The notes beneath the pieces were generated by a model that searched no databases, had not been told where the DNA came from, and saw only the letters and a list, made by a program, of their open reading frames with translations. The position numbers were made by a program, and so were the translations under genes. Below, one piece after another: positions 1 to 8,800 of a DNA stretch of 64,000 bases; the stretch's first letter is position 1; each line of letters starts with the position of its first letter. This DNA comes from JASMTM01 sp046483075 (GTDB lineage: Bacteria > Thermotogota > Thermotogae > Petrotogales > Kosmotogaceae), in contig JAWODV010000039.1 in NCBI GenBank assembly GCA_046483075.1, forward strand, positions 1 to 64,000, read 5' to 3'.

Positions 1-88
1 AAAAACGTGGAGTATCCCATTTATCTTCTAAGTTACTTTTATTAGCAAATTCGTCTGTTGATTTAACTGGAAGTTCTAATCTAAGCAC
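1..88 (-). CDS. possible partial CDS running off the left edge
   Basis: An open frame on the minus strand begins with a GTG at 88 and runs off the window edge without a stop, giving 29 visible residues (VLRLELPVKSTDEF then a charged stretch ending DKWDTPRF). The composition is protein-like, but the ribosome binding site is poor (only AAAG upstream) and the family is not recognised. It may be chance reading or the start of a gene on the other side of the edge. Confidence 0.2.
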   Translation of the reverse strand, partial: MLRLELPVKSTDEFANKSNLEDKWDTPRF

Positions 89-260
89 TGATTTTCATAC
101 TTTACTAACTGGTAGCAGAATCTTACGTGGCTCAAACCATGAGGGCAAGTCACTCATTGGTGAATCTCGAGAGAGTTCCTCTCTTCCTTCTGACTGCCTC
201 CTCTATTGTACTCCTACATCTTGAGAGGAGTGTCACGAAGTGACGAGGTGTGTTTACTTT

Positions 261-427
261 CTCGGTTTCTCATCCTCTTGATTTTTCTCGGTTCTAGTCC
301 TTTCGGTCCTTCTCGGCTTCTCGTCTTTTCGGTGCTTCTCGACCTCTCGTCCTCTCGGTCCTTCTCGGCTTCTCGTCTCCTTGGTTTTTCTCGGATTCTC
401 GTCTTCTTTGTCCTTCTCGGCTTTTCA
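261..427. repeat. degenerate 26-bp tandem repeat, about 6.5 units
   Basis: Six contiguous units start at 261, 287, 312, 338, 364 and 390 (26 bp each, the second 25 bp), followed by a partial unit from 416. Each begins CTCGG and carries TTCTCGTC and often TCGGTCCTT; the strand shown is pyrimidine-rich and the other purine-rich. There are no unique spacers, so it is not a CRISPR array. The array ends exactly at the stop codon of the DUF364 gene (425-427). The preceding 89-260 is also pyrimidine-rich, has a small palindrome GTCAC-gaa-GTGAC at 232-244, and shows no gene or mobile element that I can support. The open frame across the array (206-496) is a repeat artefact. Confidence 0.85.
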
Positions 428-1171
428 ATGAATCCTAACCGTAATTTTTTTTGCAGCGTTCATGCGGTAAAGGTTTTTCGTTCCTCCTGCTTTTGAGGCT
501 ATATCCATCGCTTTGTCTCCATCTATAATTCTTGTGCCTCCGATGGCTTTCACACATTCAGGATAAATGTCAGGTAATAGTACGGTGGAAGGTCCAAATA
601 TGAAAACTCTGTCCGTATCTACGGATTGTAAAATATTGTCTAGGGTTTTGTTCATTATGGTGGTACCTGTGATTATCGCTACATCACATTCTTCCATTTT
701 CCACGGAATGGCCCAGTCAGGTAGATAGTCTTCTGATGGAATTCTCTCAAAAACCATCAACTTTTTTACCTTATCTCTTAGTGCTCTGGTAAGGGGACGA
801 AAATCACCCACAAAACCAACCACATCACTTTCCTGTATCTCTGCAAGATCAAAAATATCCTTCTCTGTTTCATTATCTCTTTCAATATTGTTGAAAATGG
901 CATTTATCGTCGCCAGTGCCAGACTGACAGTAACGGGATTATACAATTCAGATTGTTTTATAAACTCCTTAATTCCTGTCGGTGAAGGTAGAAGTTCATC
1001 AAATATCATACAACCAGGAGGTAATTCCTCTCTAAAAATGTGTGCCACTCCAACACTTTTATCAGACAATTTTACTGCAGTCATTCCCGTTCCTACAACG
1101 TAATCAATTACCCTAAGATCTCCAAAATCATTACAAACCTTCTCAATCATTCTATCCATTATGCTATTCAT
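425..1171 (-). CDS. DUF364/DUF4213 family protein (putative heavy-metal chelation fold)
   Basis: A 248-residue protein resembling the DUF4213 plus DUF364 family, with the FGPSTVLLPDIYP segment near residue 192 that is typical of the C-terminal domain, and the paired Asp/Gly segment VVGFVGDFRPL near residue 115. Members are small cytosolic proteins proposed, not proven, to bind metals; they often sit beside molybdenum- or metal-dependent enzymes. It is the last gene of the purine-breakdown run and overlaps the permease gene by 8 bp, so it is cotranscribed. The tandem repeat starts at its stop codon. The function is unknown; a role in molybdenum or other metal supply for the hydroxylase encoded upstream is inference from context. 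Confidence 0.75.
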   Translation of the reverse strand: MNSIMDRMIEKVCNDFGDLRVIDYVVGTGMTAVKLSDKSVGVAHIFREELPPGCMIFDELLPSPTGIKEFIKQSELYNPVTVSLALATINAIFNNIERDNETEKDIFDLAEIQESDVVGFVGDFRPLTRALRDKVKKLMVFERIPSEDYLPDWAIPWKMEECDVAIITGTTIMNKTLDNILQSVDTDRVFIFGPSTVLLPDIYPECVKAIGGTRIIDGDKAMDIASKAGGTKNLYRMNAAKKITVRIH

Positions 1172-3197
1172 AATTTACACCACCTTCACTCAGATAACGA
1201 GCGTACAGAAATTTCTGGCTCCGTCTATACAGGAAAATCAATGGAATTATACCTATAATTGAAGCAGCTCCAAAAAGATTCCACTTTGTATAATAACTAC
1301 CAATTTCACCAGCATACTCGTATATTTTCATAGAAAATGGCAACATATTCATTTTATCAATAAAGATTAGAGGAACGGTAAATGCGTTCCAGGAACTTAC
1401 TACAGCGAAGATTACTATCCCGACAATTAACGGTAAACTCAAGGGCAAAATAATTTTGACCAAATACGAACCCTCTTTCATACCATTTAACATGGCCACT
1501 TCTCTAAATTCTCTGGGTATTCTCCTGAGAAAAGAACTAAGAGCTATCACTCCAACGGGTAAAACCTGAACGGCTACCACAAGAGCAATACCGGTGAAGG
1601 TATTAACAATTTTGAGTTTATCGAAGAGCATGTACAGCGGTAGCAATGTATGCATTCCTGTGTAAGCACTTCCAAACAGAAGAATTGTCATTATTATCAT
1701 ATTCAATCGTTTATTGGAACGTGAAAAGCTATATGAGAAAGGTAAGACTATTATTATAAGAAACATCACAGAAAGTACGGCAATTTTTAATGTATTTAAG
1801 ATGTTTATCCAGAGTTGATCATCAAAGAATACCCGGGAAAAATTTTCAAAAGTAAGATTTCTAAAGTCTGGAAGAATTGTGTTGTTTCTTGAAAGAGCCA
1901 GTAAAGCCACATATAGTAAGACAAAACCCGATAAAAAAGGAAGAACCGCTTTCATTATCCATTTTATTGACCTGGGAAAACCCAGATTCAATATAACTGT
2001 TCGATACCTCAGCGAAAGCCCCACAAGCGGGATACTCAACATTGAAGAAGGGTTAATACCCTGCCATCCATCACTTAGTAAAAACACTATTAAAAATGCT
2101 CCTTCAAGTAAAACTGCAAGTGCAGCTACTATTCTGAATGTCTTCATCTTTTTATAATAAAGCACGAGACTTATCGCATATAAGAGAACAACCAGTAACC
2201 ATAGCAAATTAAGATTCAGGTAAAATATGCCAGCTAAATGAGCAATTATTACCAAATAAAACGCTTTTTTATGTCTTTCAGGTTTATTTGTTCTGGAAAC
2301 AAGCGCTGCTATCAGCCACAGTAGCACCACAAGGCTAACCAGAACGCTATATGCTGCAAGAGTACCGTAATTTTGAGACATCTGGAATTTTTCAAAGAGC
2401 GCCACGCTTAAAACCGTCGTTGAGCCTACAATGGTATCCGGTGTAAATCCCCCTGGTATGAGTGGTCCCTGTCCGGTGAGCAAAAATATGCCCGTAAAAC
2501 CCTTTAAGCCTCTTGCGAGTTGAAAAAAGTAAAAAGGGATTAATATGTTTCTGATACTGGCAAAGCAAATTTTTGATACCACAAATTCCTTTGCTCCATC
2601 AACTGAAAGATTGTCAAAAGTTTCTTTAGAAACAGACTGCAGCATGGCTATTATAAGAAGCGTTGTCATGGGAACGGATAACCATATATTTACAAACAGG
2701 GAAGCAATGAAAGCTGAAATTGGTTGTGTCGAAATATCGATACCCGTATTGAAAATAATATTCAGTATCGAATGGCTTCCATAACCCTGAATGATTGCTC
2801 TCCACGCTGAGACACTGATATATGAAGGTAAAAACCAGCCTATTCCTAGAAAAAAAAGTATTATTTTTCCGGATTTAGATAGTTTTCTTAAGCTAACAGC
2901 AAGGAAGAAAGCTATAATAAACTCTATCGTAGTCTTTAATAAGGTCCACAAAGAAGATATTTGTATTGACAGACTGAATCCTTTATCATTAAATGCCTGC
3001 TGTAAATTCCTCAATCCAACGAATTTGGGAGAATCATCAAATAGACCGTAGTCGAAGAACATGACACCAAAAGCCCAAAGTATTGGGAGAATTACAACCA
3101 GTAATAAAGTAAAAAGAATGGGGAGTGAAAAATACCTTCCCCGAATAATTACTAACAAAAACAGAAAAATTAATATTGCTATTAAAAGCAGTGACAT
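1164..3197 (-). CDS. fused two-domain ABC transporter permease (MalF-MalG type)
   Basis: This 677-residue membrane protein joins two binding-protein-dependent permease domains that are normally separate polypeptides of about 280-300 residues. The N-terminal half has an EAA-type loop at about residues 198-221 (VDGAKEF through LIP) and the C-terminal half a second at about 568-589 (MLNGMKEGSY through LP). A linker of several hydrophobic segments lies between them. Together they would form the complete channel of an importer. It lies between the solute-binding protein gene (7-bp gap) and the DUF364 gene (8-bp overlap). No ATPase gene lies in the operon, so a shared MsmK-like ATPase elsewhere would have to energise it. 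The substrate is unknown; a purine-derived compound is likely from context. Confidence 0.85.
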   Translation of the reverse strand: MSLLLIAILIFLFLLVIIRGRYFSLPILFTLLLVVILPILWAFGVMFFDYGLFDDSPKFVGLRNLQQAFNDKGFSLSIQISSLWTLLKTTIEFIIAFFLAVSLRKLSKSGKIILFFLGIGWFLPSYISVSAWRAIIQGYGSHSILNIIFNTGIDISTQPISAFIASLFVNIWLSVPMTTLLIIAMLQSVSKETFDNLSVDGAKEFVVSKICFASIRNILIPFYFFQLARGLKGFTGIFLLTGQGPLIPGGFTPDTIVGSTTVLSVALFEKFQMSQNYGTLAAYSVLVSLVVLLWLIAALVSRTNKPERHKKAFYLVIIAHLAGIFYLNLNLLWLLVVLLYAISLVLYYKKMKTFRIVAALAVLLEGAFLIVFLLSDGWQGINPSSMLSIPLVGLSLRYRTVILNLGFPRSIKWIMKAVLPFLSGFVLLYVALLALSRNNTILPDFRNLTFENFSRVFFDDQLWINILNTLKIAVLSVMFLIIIVLPFSYSFSRSNKRLNMIIMTILLFGSAYTGMHTLLPLYMLFDKLKIVNTFTGIALVVAVQVLPVGVIALSSFLRRIPREFREVAMLNGMKEGSYLVKIILPLSLPLIVGIVIFAVVSSWNAFTVPLIFIDKMNMLPFSMKIYEYAGEIGSYYTKWNLFGAASIIGIIPLIFLYRRSQKFLYARYLSEGGVNYE

Positions 3198-3204
3198 AAA
3201 TTAT

Positions 3205-4335
3205 CTACCAATTTTTATTCACGAATTCCTGTGCACTTTGAAGGGTTTCTTTAACACTCATTGTTCCCGAATAAACTGACTGTAAAACCACCCTCATAAC
3301 TCTGAAGTATAAACGCTGAAAATCTGAACTCTGTTCCATATACTGATTTTCCTTCAAAATAACTCTAAGCTTTTTTAGTTTGTTAGAATCAGATTCAGTC
3401 CAGAGAGGCACCTTATAGTATTCTTCACAATAGGGAATAGAACAATTATACAAATATTCCAAAAAATCTAAAGCGATCTCTTTCTTTGTCTCATTAAGAA
3501 TCGCAAATCCTTTAGCATCAATGAGACCTTTAATTCTTTTACCATTCATTATGGGAAAGGGTAAAATCTCAAACTCTATTTCGTTCTCTTCAAAAGTAGT
3601 ACTCAGATAACTCCCCTGAAGCATTATGGCGATTTTTCCTGAACTAAAACCTTCAACAAGAGTTCCTCTCTCTAACCTTTTAAATACTCCCTCATCAAAT
3701 AATCTTTTCACTTTAACTATAGTCTCAGCTAGCGAATCGGTATTCATTTTAAGTTTTCCTTTTTCATCGATCAATTCAGAACCATGAACTGTAAAGGAAT
3801 AAAAAATATAGGACGACATAAAATCCCAGGCTGTTGCAGTAATTTCACTATCTTCCAAATCTAACCTTATTTCTCTAAGATCATCAACAGTATAATCAAT
3901 TGAAAGTCCATATCCTATCCTTTTTAAAACATCCTGATTAACAAATGCCACCTGAAGATCAGCATAATATGGCACCGCAACACGCTCATTCATTGTTGAA
4001 AAAACATTTAGATCATCCGTTCTAAAATTGCCCAGTTTTCTAAGATCTTGTTCTTTTAGCTTATAAAGATCATTGACCTGAGCTAAATAACCCGTATACA
4101 CATCCTTAATCAATACCATATCTGGCAGGTTGTCGGTTTTTATTGACGTTAGCAGTTTATCTTCCATTTGCGGTACATAAAGTATTTCAATGTTGTGTCC
4201 TGTATTTTTGTTAAAATTATTCGCTTTTTCTTCAAAAAAGGATAAACCTTCCCAGCTGATCCATAGAGTAAGGGTTTCTGACATCAACAGACTACCCATT
4301 AAAACAAATAACACAAGAAACAATCTTAATTTCAT
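3205..4335 (-). CDS. ABC transporter solute-binding protein, family 1
   Basis: A 376-residue extracellular binding protein with a clear signal peptide (MKLRLFLVLFVLMGSLLMSE, probable cleavage after residue 19-20) and the pattern of family 1 sugar-type binding proteins: LTLWISWEG at the mature N-terminus, a VPYYADLQVAFVNQDVL strand-turn near residue 123, and a C-terminal helical region. There is no lipobox cysteine. It starts 1 bp after the molybdenum hydroxylase stop and is followed by the fused permease, which it should serve. By family it would bind a sugar, but its place in a purine-breakdown operon suggests a nucleoside, ureide or related ligand. That is inference. Confidence 0.85.
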   Translation of the reverse strand: MKLRLFLVLFVLMGSLLMSETLTLWISWEGLSFFEEKANNFNKNTGHNIEILYVPQMEDKLLTSIKTDNLPDMVLIKDVYTGYLAQVNDLYKLKEQDLRKLGNFRTDDLNVFSTMNERVAVPYYADLQVAFVNQDVLKRIGYGLSIDYTVDDLREIRLDLEDSEITATAWDFMSSYIFYSFTVHGSELIDEKGKLKMNTDSLAETIVKVKRLFDEGVFKRLERGTLVEGFSSGKIAIMLQGSYLSTTFEENEIEFEILPFPIMNGKRIKGLIDAKGFAILNETKKEIALDFLEYLYNCSIPYCEEYYKVPLWTESDSNKLKKLRVILKENQYMEQSSDFQRLYFRVMRVVLQSVYSGTMSVKETLQSAQEFVNKNW

Positions 4336-4336
4336 C

Positions 4337-6658
4337 TCAAATTTCCTTTTTCAGTATCTCCATAAGCAATTTTTCGCTACTGAAAGGGGTTTCCCTTAGC
4401 CGTATACCTGTAGCATTGTATATCGCGTTGGCAATAGCAGGAATGGGTGTGTCTATACCGATTTCTGCAATACTCTTTGCACCAAAAGGCCCCGTTGGTT
4501 CATAACTATCTACCAGGTAACACTCCATTTTTTTGTAATCTCTTCGGGAAGGAATTTTGTAGGTAAAGAAATCATTGGTCAGCATTCTTCCCCTTCTGTC
4601 ATATTTGACAACTTCATACAGAGCCCACCCCAATCCCTGCATGGTAGCTCCTTCAAGCTGACCTTTTGCCTGTATTGGATTAATCGGGGTACCACAGTCT
4701 GCAAACGAAATTATCTTTATTATGTCAACTTTTCCTGTTTCAAGATCAACCTCAACTTCAGCAAAAGTTGCCAGATATGGAGGTGGTGACTCATTGCCTA
4801 CAAAGGATGATGAAGCCATTAATTGTTCCTGTTCAAAAGTATAAAACAATTTCGTGAACAGATCGCTAAAAGAGATCTTTTCACCATTTTCCTTATTTAT
4901 AGCCTGTTGATTTTTAATTCCAATATTTTCAGGGTTTGTATTCAAATAACAGGCTGCTTTTTCCTTAATTTTGTTCTTCAAATTTTCTGCTGCTTTCATT
5001 ACCGCGTTACCCGACACATATGTAGTACTTGATGCGTAAGCACCAACATCAAAGGGAGTCATATCGGTGTCCGAAGAATAAACTATTACTTTATTCACTG
5101 GAATATCAAGAGTTTCTGCAACTATTTGTGCCATAATTGTGTCACTGCCTGTTCCCAGATCTGTTGCACCAAGATGAAGGTTAACAGATCCATCTTCATT
5201 TACCTTTAGTGATGCAGCACCCATATCAACTTTTGCTATTCCTGAACCCTGCATGGCCAGTGCACAACCTATACCTCTAACCTTTTTCCCTGTTTTTTCT
5301 TTGTCCTTTATTTTTTCATCCCAGTTGATTAAATCCCTGCCTTTTTCTATACACTCATCCAATTTACAGCTACGTACTACCTGTTCTACTCCTTCTGTTC
5401 CTTCACCCATTATTTTAAATATAGGAGATGTTTCACCTTCTTTGATGGCGTTTTTCTGCTTTAGTTCGAGAGGATCAACTCCCAATTCGACTGCCAGTTC
5501 ATCAATAACGCAATCCAGGGCAAAAAGTCCCTGTGGTGCGCCATATCCTCTATATGCTCCCGCTGGAGGCAAATTGGTGTAAACAACATCACCTCTAAAT
5601 CTTACTGCTTCAACCTTGTTGTACAGTGGTAATGTTTTTGAACCGGCAACCATGAACACTGTCAAAGCATGCTCTCCATATGCACCTGTGTTCGACAACC
5701 CATCAAGTGAAAGTGCCTTTATAGTTCCATCTTTCGATGCGCCAACAGTTGCCCTGAACTCCATCTCATGCCTGATATTCGTCGCCATAGAAACTTCGGG
5801 TCTTTCCAGCACCATCCTGGCTGGTCTACCGGTTTTAAGAGTCACTGCAGTCACATATGGCTCAACATGAACAGCCTGCTTCCCTCCAAAACCACCACCA
5901 ATTCGAGGTTTTATGACGCGAATATTTCTTACAGGAATGTCAAAGAGCATTGACAAAATTCTACGGGCATGAAAAGGAACCTGTGTGGATGTAATTACAA
6001 CAAGTCTCCCGTTTGAGTCGTAATAACTTATCGAAACATGAGGCTCCATCATTGCATGAAGCTGGGTATTGATGTGATATGTCTTCTCTACGACATAATC
6101 GCATGAGTTCATTACTTCATCGGTGTTCCCAACTTCCATTTCATAGTGAGAAGCAATATTCTTCTTTGGATCATGAATATCCTTTGTGCCTTCTTCATCA
6201 TGTATTACAGGTGCACCTTCAACGGTAGCTTTTTTGAAATCGAGAACAGGTTCAAGCTTCTCATATTCAACTTCTACTTTATTTGCAGCAGTTCTTGCAG
6301 CATTGATAGTTTCTGCAGCAACAATCGCAACCGGATCTCCAACATACCTCACTTTTTTGCTTAGAATAAAGCTGTCATAGGGTGATGGTTCTGGATAGCC
6401 CTGACCGGCTCTCGTGAATATTTTTTGTGGAACATCTTCGTGTGTAAGAACTTCCACAACACCCGGAACCTTTATAGCCTTCTCTGTGTTTATTTTTTTT
6501 ATTTTTGCATGAGGATATGTGCTCCTAACCAAAACAACATGTAATGCATTAGGAAAATCGAAATCATCTGTATAAACGGGTTTCCCCTTTAATATTGAAG
6601 GCCCGTCTACCTTAATTTCGTTTTTATTTATATGATTGAATTTTCTTTTTTCACTCAT
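4337..6658 (-). CDS. xanthine dehydrogenase-family molybdopterin-binding large subunit
   Basis: A 773-residue subunit carrying the molybdenum site of a xanthine dehydrogenase-type hydroxylase (XdhA/XdhD/CoxL superfamily). Visible signatures are the N-terminal hammerhead domain (GKPVYTDDF, VRYVGDPVAIVAAE), RIGGGFGGKQ near residue 260, PPAGAYRGYGAPQ near residue 370 and the C-terminal GAKSIAEIGIDTP, whose Glu matches the catalytic base. There is no N-terminal 2Fe-2S domain, unlike E. coli XdhD; iron-sulphur and FAD domains are supplied by separate small subunits encoded just upstream. It overlaps the 2Fe-2S gene by 4 bp. It is the only large subunit in the operon although two FAD and two 2Fe-2S subunits are present. 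The likely substrates are hypoxanthine, xanthine or urate (inference from neighbours). Confidence 0.93.
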   Translation of the reverse strand: MSEKRKFNHINKNEIKVDGPSILKGKPVYTDDFDFPNALHVVLVRSTYPHAKIKKINTEKAIKVPGVVEVLTHEDVPQKIFTRAGQGYPEPSPYDSFILSKKVRYVGDPVAIVAAETINAARTAANKVEVEYEKLEPVLDFKKATVEGAPVIHDEEGTKDIHDPKKNIASHYEMEVGNTDEVMNSCDYVVEKTYHINTQLHAMMEPHVSISYYDSNGRLVVITSTQVPFHARRILSMLFDIPVRNIRVIKPRIGGGFGGKQAVHVEPYVTAVTLKTGRPARMVLERPEVSMATNIRHEMEFRATVGASKDGTIKALSLDGLSNTGAYGEHALTVFMVAGSKTLPLYNKVEAVRFRGDVVYTNLPPAGAYRGYGAPQGLFALDCVIDELAVELGVDPLELKQKNAIKEGETSPIFKIMGEGTEGVEQVVRSCKLDECIEKGRDLINWDEKIKDKEKTGKKVRGIGCALAMQGSGIAKVDMGAASLKVNEDGSVNLHLGATDLGTGSDTIMAQIVAETLDIPVNKVIVYSSDTDMTPFDVGAYASSTTYVSGNAVMKAAENLKNKIKEKAACYLNTNPENIGIKNQQAINKENGEKISFSDLFTKLFYTFEQEQLMASSSFVGNESPPPYLATFAEVEVDLETGKVDIIKIISFADCGTPINPIQAKGQLEGATMQGLGWALYEVVKYDRRGRMLTNDFFTYKIPSRRDYKKMECYLVDSYEPTGPFGAKSIAEIGIDTPIPAIANAIYNATGIRLRETPFSSEKLLMEILKKEI

Positions 6659-7125
6659 TTCTTTTCACCCCTGAGTTTTTTCGATGCAAGCTTTACAGCT
6701 TTTATTTGGGATTCATATCCGGTGCATCTGCACAGATTACCCACCAGGGCTTTTTTAATTTCCTCTTCTGTTGGGTCAGGATTTTCAGAAAGGAAAGATT
6801 TTATTGTCAGAGTTAACCCGCTTATACAATAACCGCACTGACTGCCTCCAGCTTCAAGTATCGCTTCCTGTATGGGATGAAGCTCTTTTATATTCGAAAG
6901 CCCCTCAACAGTTTCTATTGAACAGTTATTAACGGATGCAGCAAATGTTATGCACGATAGAATTGGTTTCCCTCCCACCAATACTGTACAGTTTCCACAA
7001 CTTGCTGAATCACAACTTCTTCTCACACTTTTGTAACCCAGTCTTCTCAATACATCCAGTAACATTTCTCCAGGATCTATTTGAACTTCATGAACCTTTC
7101 CATTAACCGTCAGTTTAATTTTCAT
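6655..7125 (-). CDS. 2Fe-2S subunit of molybdenum hydroxylase (copy next to large subunit)
   Basis: A 156-residue subunit with the two 2Fe-2S clusters of xanthine dehydrogenase-type enzymes. The plant-ferredoxin-like domain has Cys at SCDSASCGNCTVLV with a fourth Cys in LSCITF. The helical domain has CGYC and CRC. The first motif reads C-x4-C-x2-C as in the family. It passes electrons from the molybdenum centre to FAD. It directly abuts the upstream FAD subunit gene (stop 7126) and overlaps the large-subunit gene by 4 bp, so these three probably form one enzyme. A second version lies at 10147-10599. Confidence 0.92.
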   Translation of the reverse strand: MKIKLTVNGKVHEVQIDPGEMLLDVLRRLGYKSVRRSCDSASCGNCTVLVGGKPILSCITFAASVNNCSIETVEGLSNIKELHPIQEAILEAGGSQCGYCISGLTLTIKSFLSENPDPTEEEIKKALVGNLCRCTGYESQIKAVKLASKKLRGEKK

Positions 7126-7956
7126 TCAAACACCACCCAACTCGGTTAGTATCCGTTCAGTAAGAACTGAAGCAAGATGCCTTCTGTATTCCACAGATGC
7201 CAGATGATTGTTAGCCCCCGTGAAGTGTTCAAACACAAGGTTTCGCGCAATTGTCGGTAAGTTATCATCATATGTGAGGTTTTCTAACCCTTCTTCCACC
7301 TCTGTAAATCTATCGGGAAGCTGCGGCCTCGAACCGATAACAAACCTTGATCGTTTCACTACATCTGACTCGATTTTTAATGCTATTCCAACATTAACCA
7401 GCGCAATATCAAAAGCTGATTTTGTAAATCTTTTAAAGCCATAAACAAAATCTTCCTTGTTTAGTATTATGTGAGTTATGATGGGTTTTTTATCCCTTGG
7501 TAATCGATTAAATTCAATAATATTAATATTTTGGTAACTATTTTCCCCAAATGTCATTAATCGACTTTCAGTTGTTAAAAGACACGTAGTCACATCTGAC
7601 CATCCCACTTTAGCAGCTACAGAACCCCCAACTGTTATCATATTTCTCAATTGAGGACTGGCTATGTCATCAAAGGACCTGAAGAAGAAATCTCCAAAGT
7701 TTTTTTTGATTATTTCATTCTTTCTAAAGTCTTCAAGACTGATCATTGAACCTATAACTATCTCATTACCTCTTTCTTTCACATCATTTAGCCCAAGCGT
7801 TTTGAGGTCTATGAGATGCTTTGGAATCTGTGATTTCATTAGCGCTACGTTAGTACCCCCTGCAACTAAAACAGCTTCATTTTTATGTTCGCTCCAGATA
7901 TTGAATGCTTCTTCTATACTTCGAGGTTTATGATAATCTTTTACGTTAAGAAGCAT
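7126..7956 (-). CDS. FAD-binding subunit of molybdenum hydroxylase (second copy)
   Basis: A 276-residue FAD-binding domain protein (CoxM/XdhB type). The FAD pyrophosphate-binding loop reads VAGGTN near residue 36; ASPQLRNMITVGGSVA around residue 100 matches the second conserved FAD segment (usually GGN, here GGS). Start: GGGGAG followed by six bases and the ATG at 7956; the longer frame from a TTG at 7974 places its start inside that binding site. It overlaps the other FAD subunit gene by 11 bp and abuts the 2Fe-2S gene. It is more diverged than the copy at 7946-8788 (for example GWSDVTTCLL in place of the usual ASPAGDSIP-like segment), so it may serve a different role or partner. Confidence 0.88.
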   Translation of the reverse strand: MLLNVKDYHKPRSIEEAFNIWSEHKNEAVLVAGGTNVALMKSQIPKHLIDLKTLGLNDVKERGNEIVIGSMISLEDFRKNEIIKKNFGDFFFRSFDDIASPQLRNMITVGGSVAAKVGWSDVTTCLLTTESRLMTFGENSYQNINIIEFNRLPRDKKPIITHIILNKEDFVYGFKRFTKSAFDIALVNVGIALKIESDVVKRSRFVIGSRPQLPDRFTEVEEGLENLTYDDNLPTIARNLVFEHFTGANNHLASVEYRRHLASVLTERILTELGGV

Positions 7957-8788
7957 ACCCATCTCCCCTTTCAATGGTTTTTAGAGCGCGCTCAATTAAT
8001 CCCTTTATTACTTCTCTTCTGTACCACGCTGATGCTCTTACATCATCTATCGGTGAGATATATTCAAGACATTTGTTTATAAATTCTTCTCTCTTCGTTC
8101 CTTCTATTCCGTGTTGCTCATATAACTTTTCCACTTTGACCGCTCTCACCACCGTTGGGGCAACCGAACCAAATGCGATACGAATATTTTTTTCATTGAA
8201 AAGTATTCCCACTGAAGCGGTCGCAATAGTCATTGCATTTCTTTGTCCCACTTTGTAAAAAATACTACTCCATTTTTCAGTTGACTCAAAATCAATACTT
8301 CTAACATATTCTCCAACTGACAATGTAGTCTTTCCTGGCCCGATAATAAAATCTTCCAGATCAATTTTTCTATCACCTTTTGGTCCTCTTATATTAAGGA
8401 TTGAATTTGATAAAACCATGGGAATAATGGAGTCTCCAGCAGGAGAGGCATTTACAATATTACCAATCAACGTACCTCTATTTCTGATTTGTGGGCTTCC
8501 TATCTTCCTTATAGCCTTTATTAGCAATGGTGATTTCCTGGAAAGCATTTTTGAATCGAGAATCTGCGAGTAGGTTACCTTGCATCCCAATCTAATTTTA
8601 TTTCCAAGATCTTCTATTTCTTTCATTCCGGGAATTTTTGTCAAACTTATTACCGCTTCGGGTAAAACGACACCTTTTCTCAGTCTCACCATAAGGTCTG
8701 TCCCGCCAGCCATCACAATATTTCCAGGTTTCATCAATTTTACCAGTAACGAGTCTTCACTCTCCGGGATATACACTTTATAAGCCAC
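7946..8788 (-). CDS. FAD-binding subunit of molybdenum hydroxylase (YgfM/XdhB type)
   Basis: A 280-residue FAD subunit with well kept motifs: VMAGGTDLMVRL near residue 26 for the FAD pyrophosphate, and IGSPQIRNRGTLIGNIVNASPAGD near residue 95-115, which holds the second FAD loop. It hands electrons from the 2Fe-2S clusters to NAD+ or another acceptor. The GTG start at 8788 follows GGAGG by eight bases. It lies between the xdhC accessory gene and the diverged second FAD gene. In E. coli the counterpart YgfM stands next to xdhD in the purine-breakdown cluster. Confidence 0.92.
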   Translation of the reverse strand: MAYKVYIPESEDSLLVKLMKPGNIVMAGGTDLMVRLRKGVVLPEAVISLTKIPGMKEIEDLGNKIRLGCKVTYSQILDSKMLSRKSPLLIKAIRKIGSPQIRNRGTLIGNIVNASPAGDSIIPMVLSNSILNIRGPKGDRKIDLEDFIIGPGKTTLSVGEYVRSIDFESTEKWSSIFYKVGQRNAMTIATASVGILFNEKNIRIAFGSVAPTVVRAVKVEKLYEQHGIEGTKREEFINKCLEYISPIDDVRASAWYRREVIKGLIERALKTIERGDGYAS

Positions 8789-8800
8789 TCCTGTAACCTC

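Noticed and set aside
261..427. CRISPR array
   Set aside because: Units are contiguous and degenerate, with no unique spacers and no cas genes nearby.
206..496. 96-residue open frame across the 26-bp repeat
   Set aside because: Its Leu/Ser/Arg-rich sequence is a translation of the repeat, it runs into the DUF364 gene on the opposite strand, and it has no good ribosome binding site.
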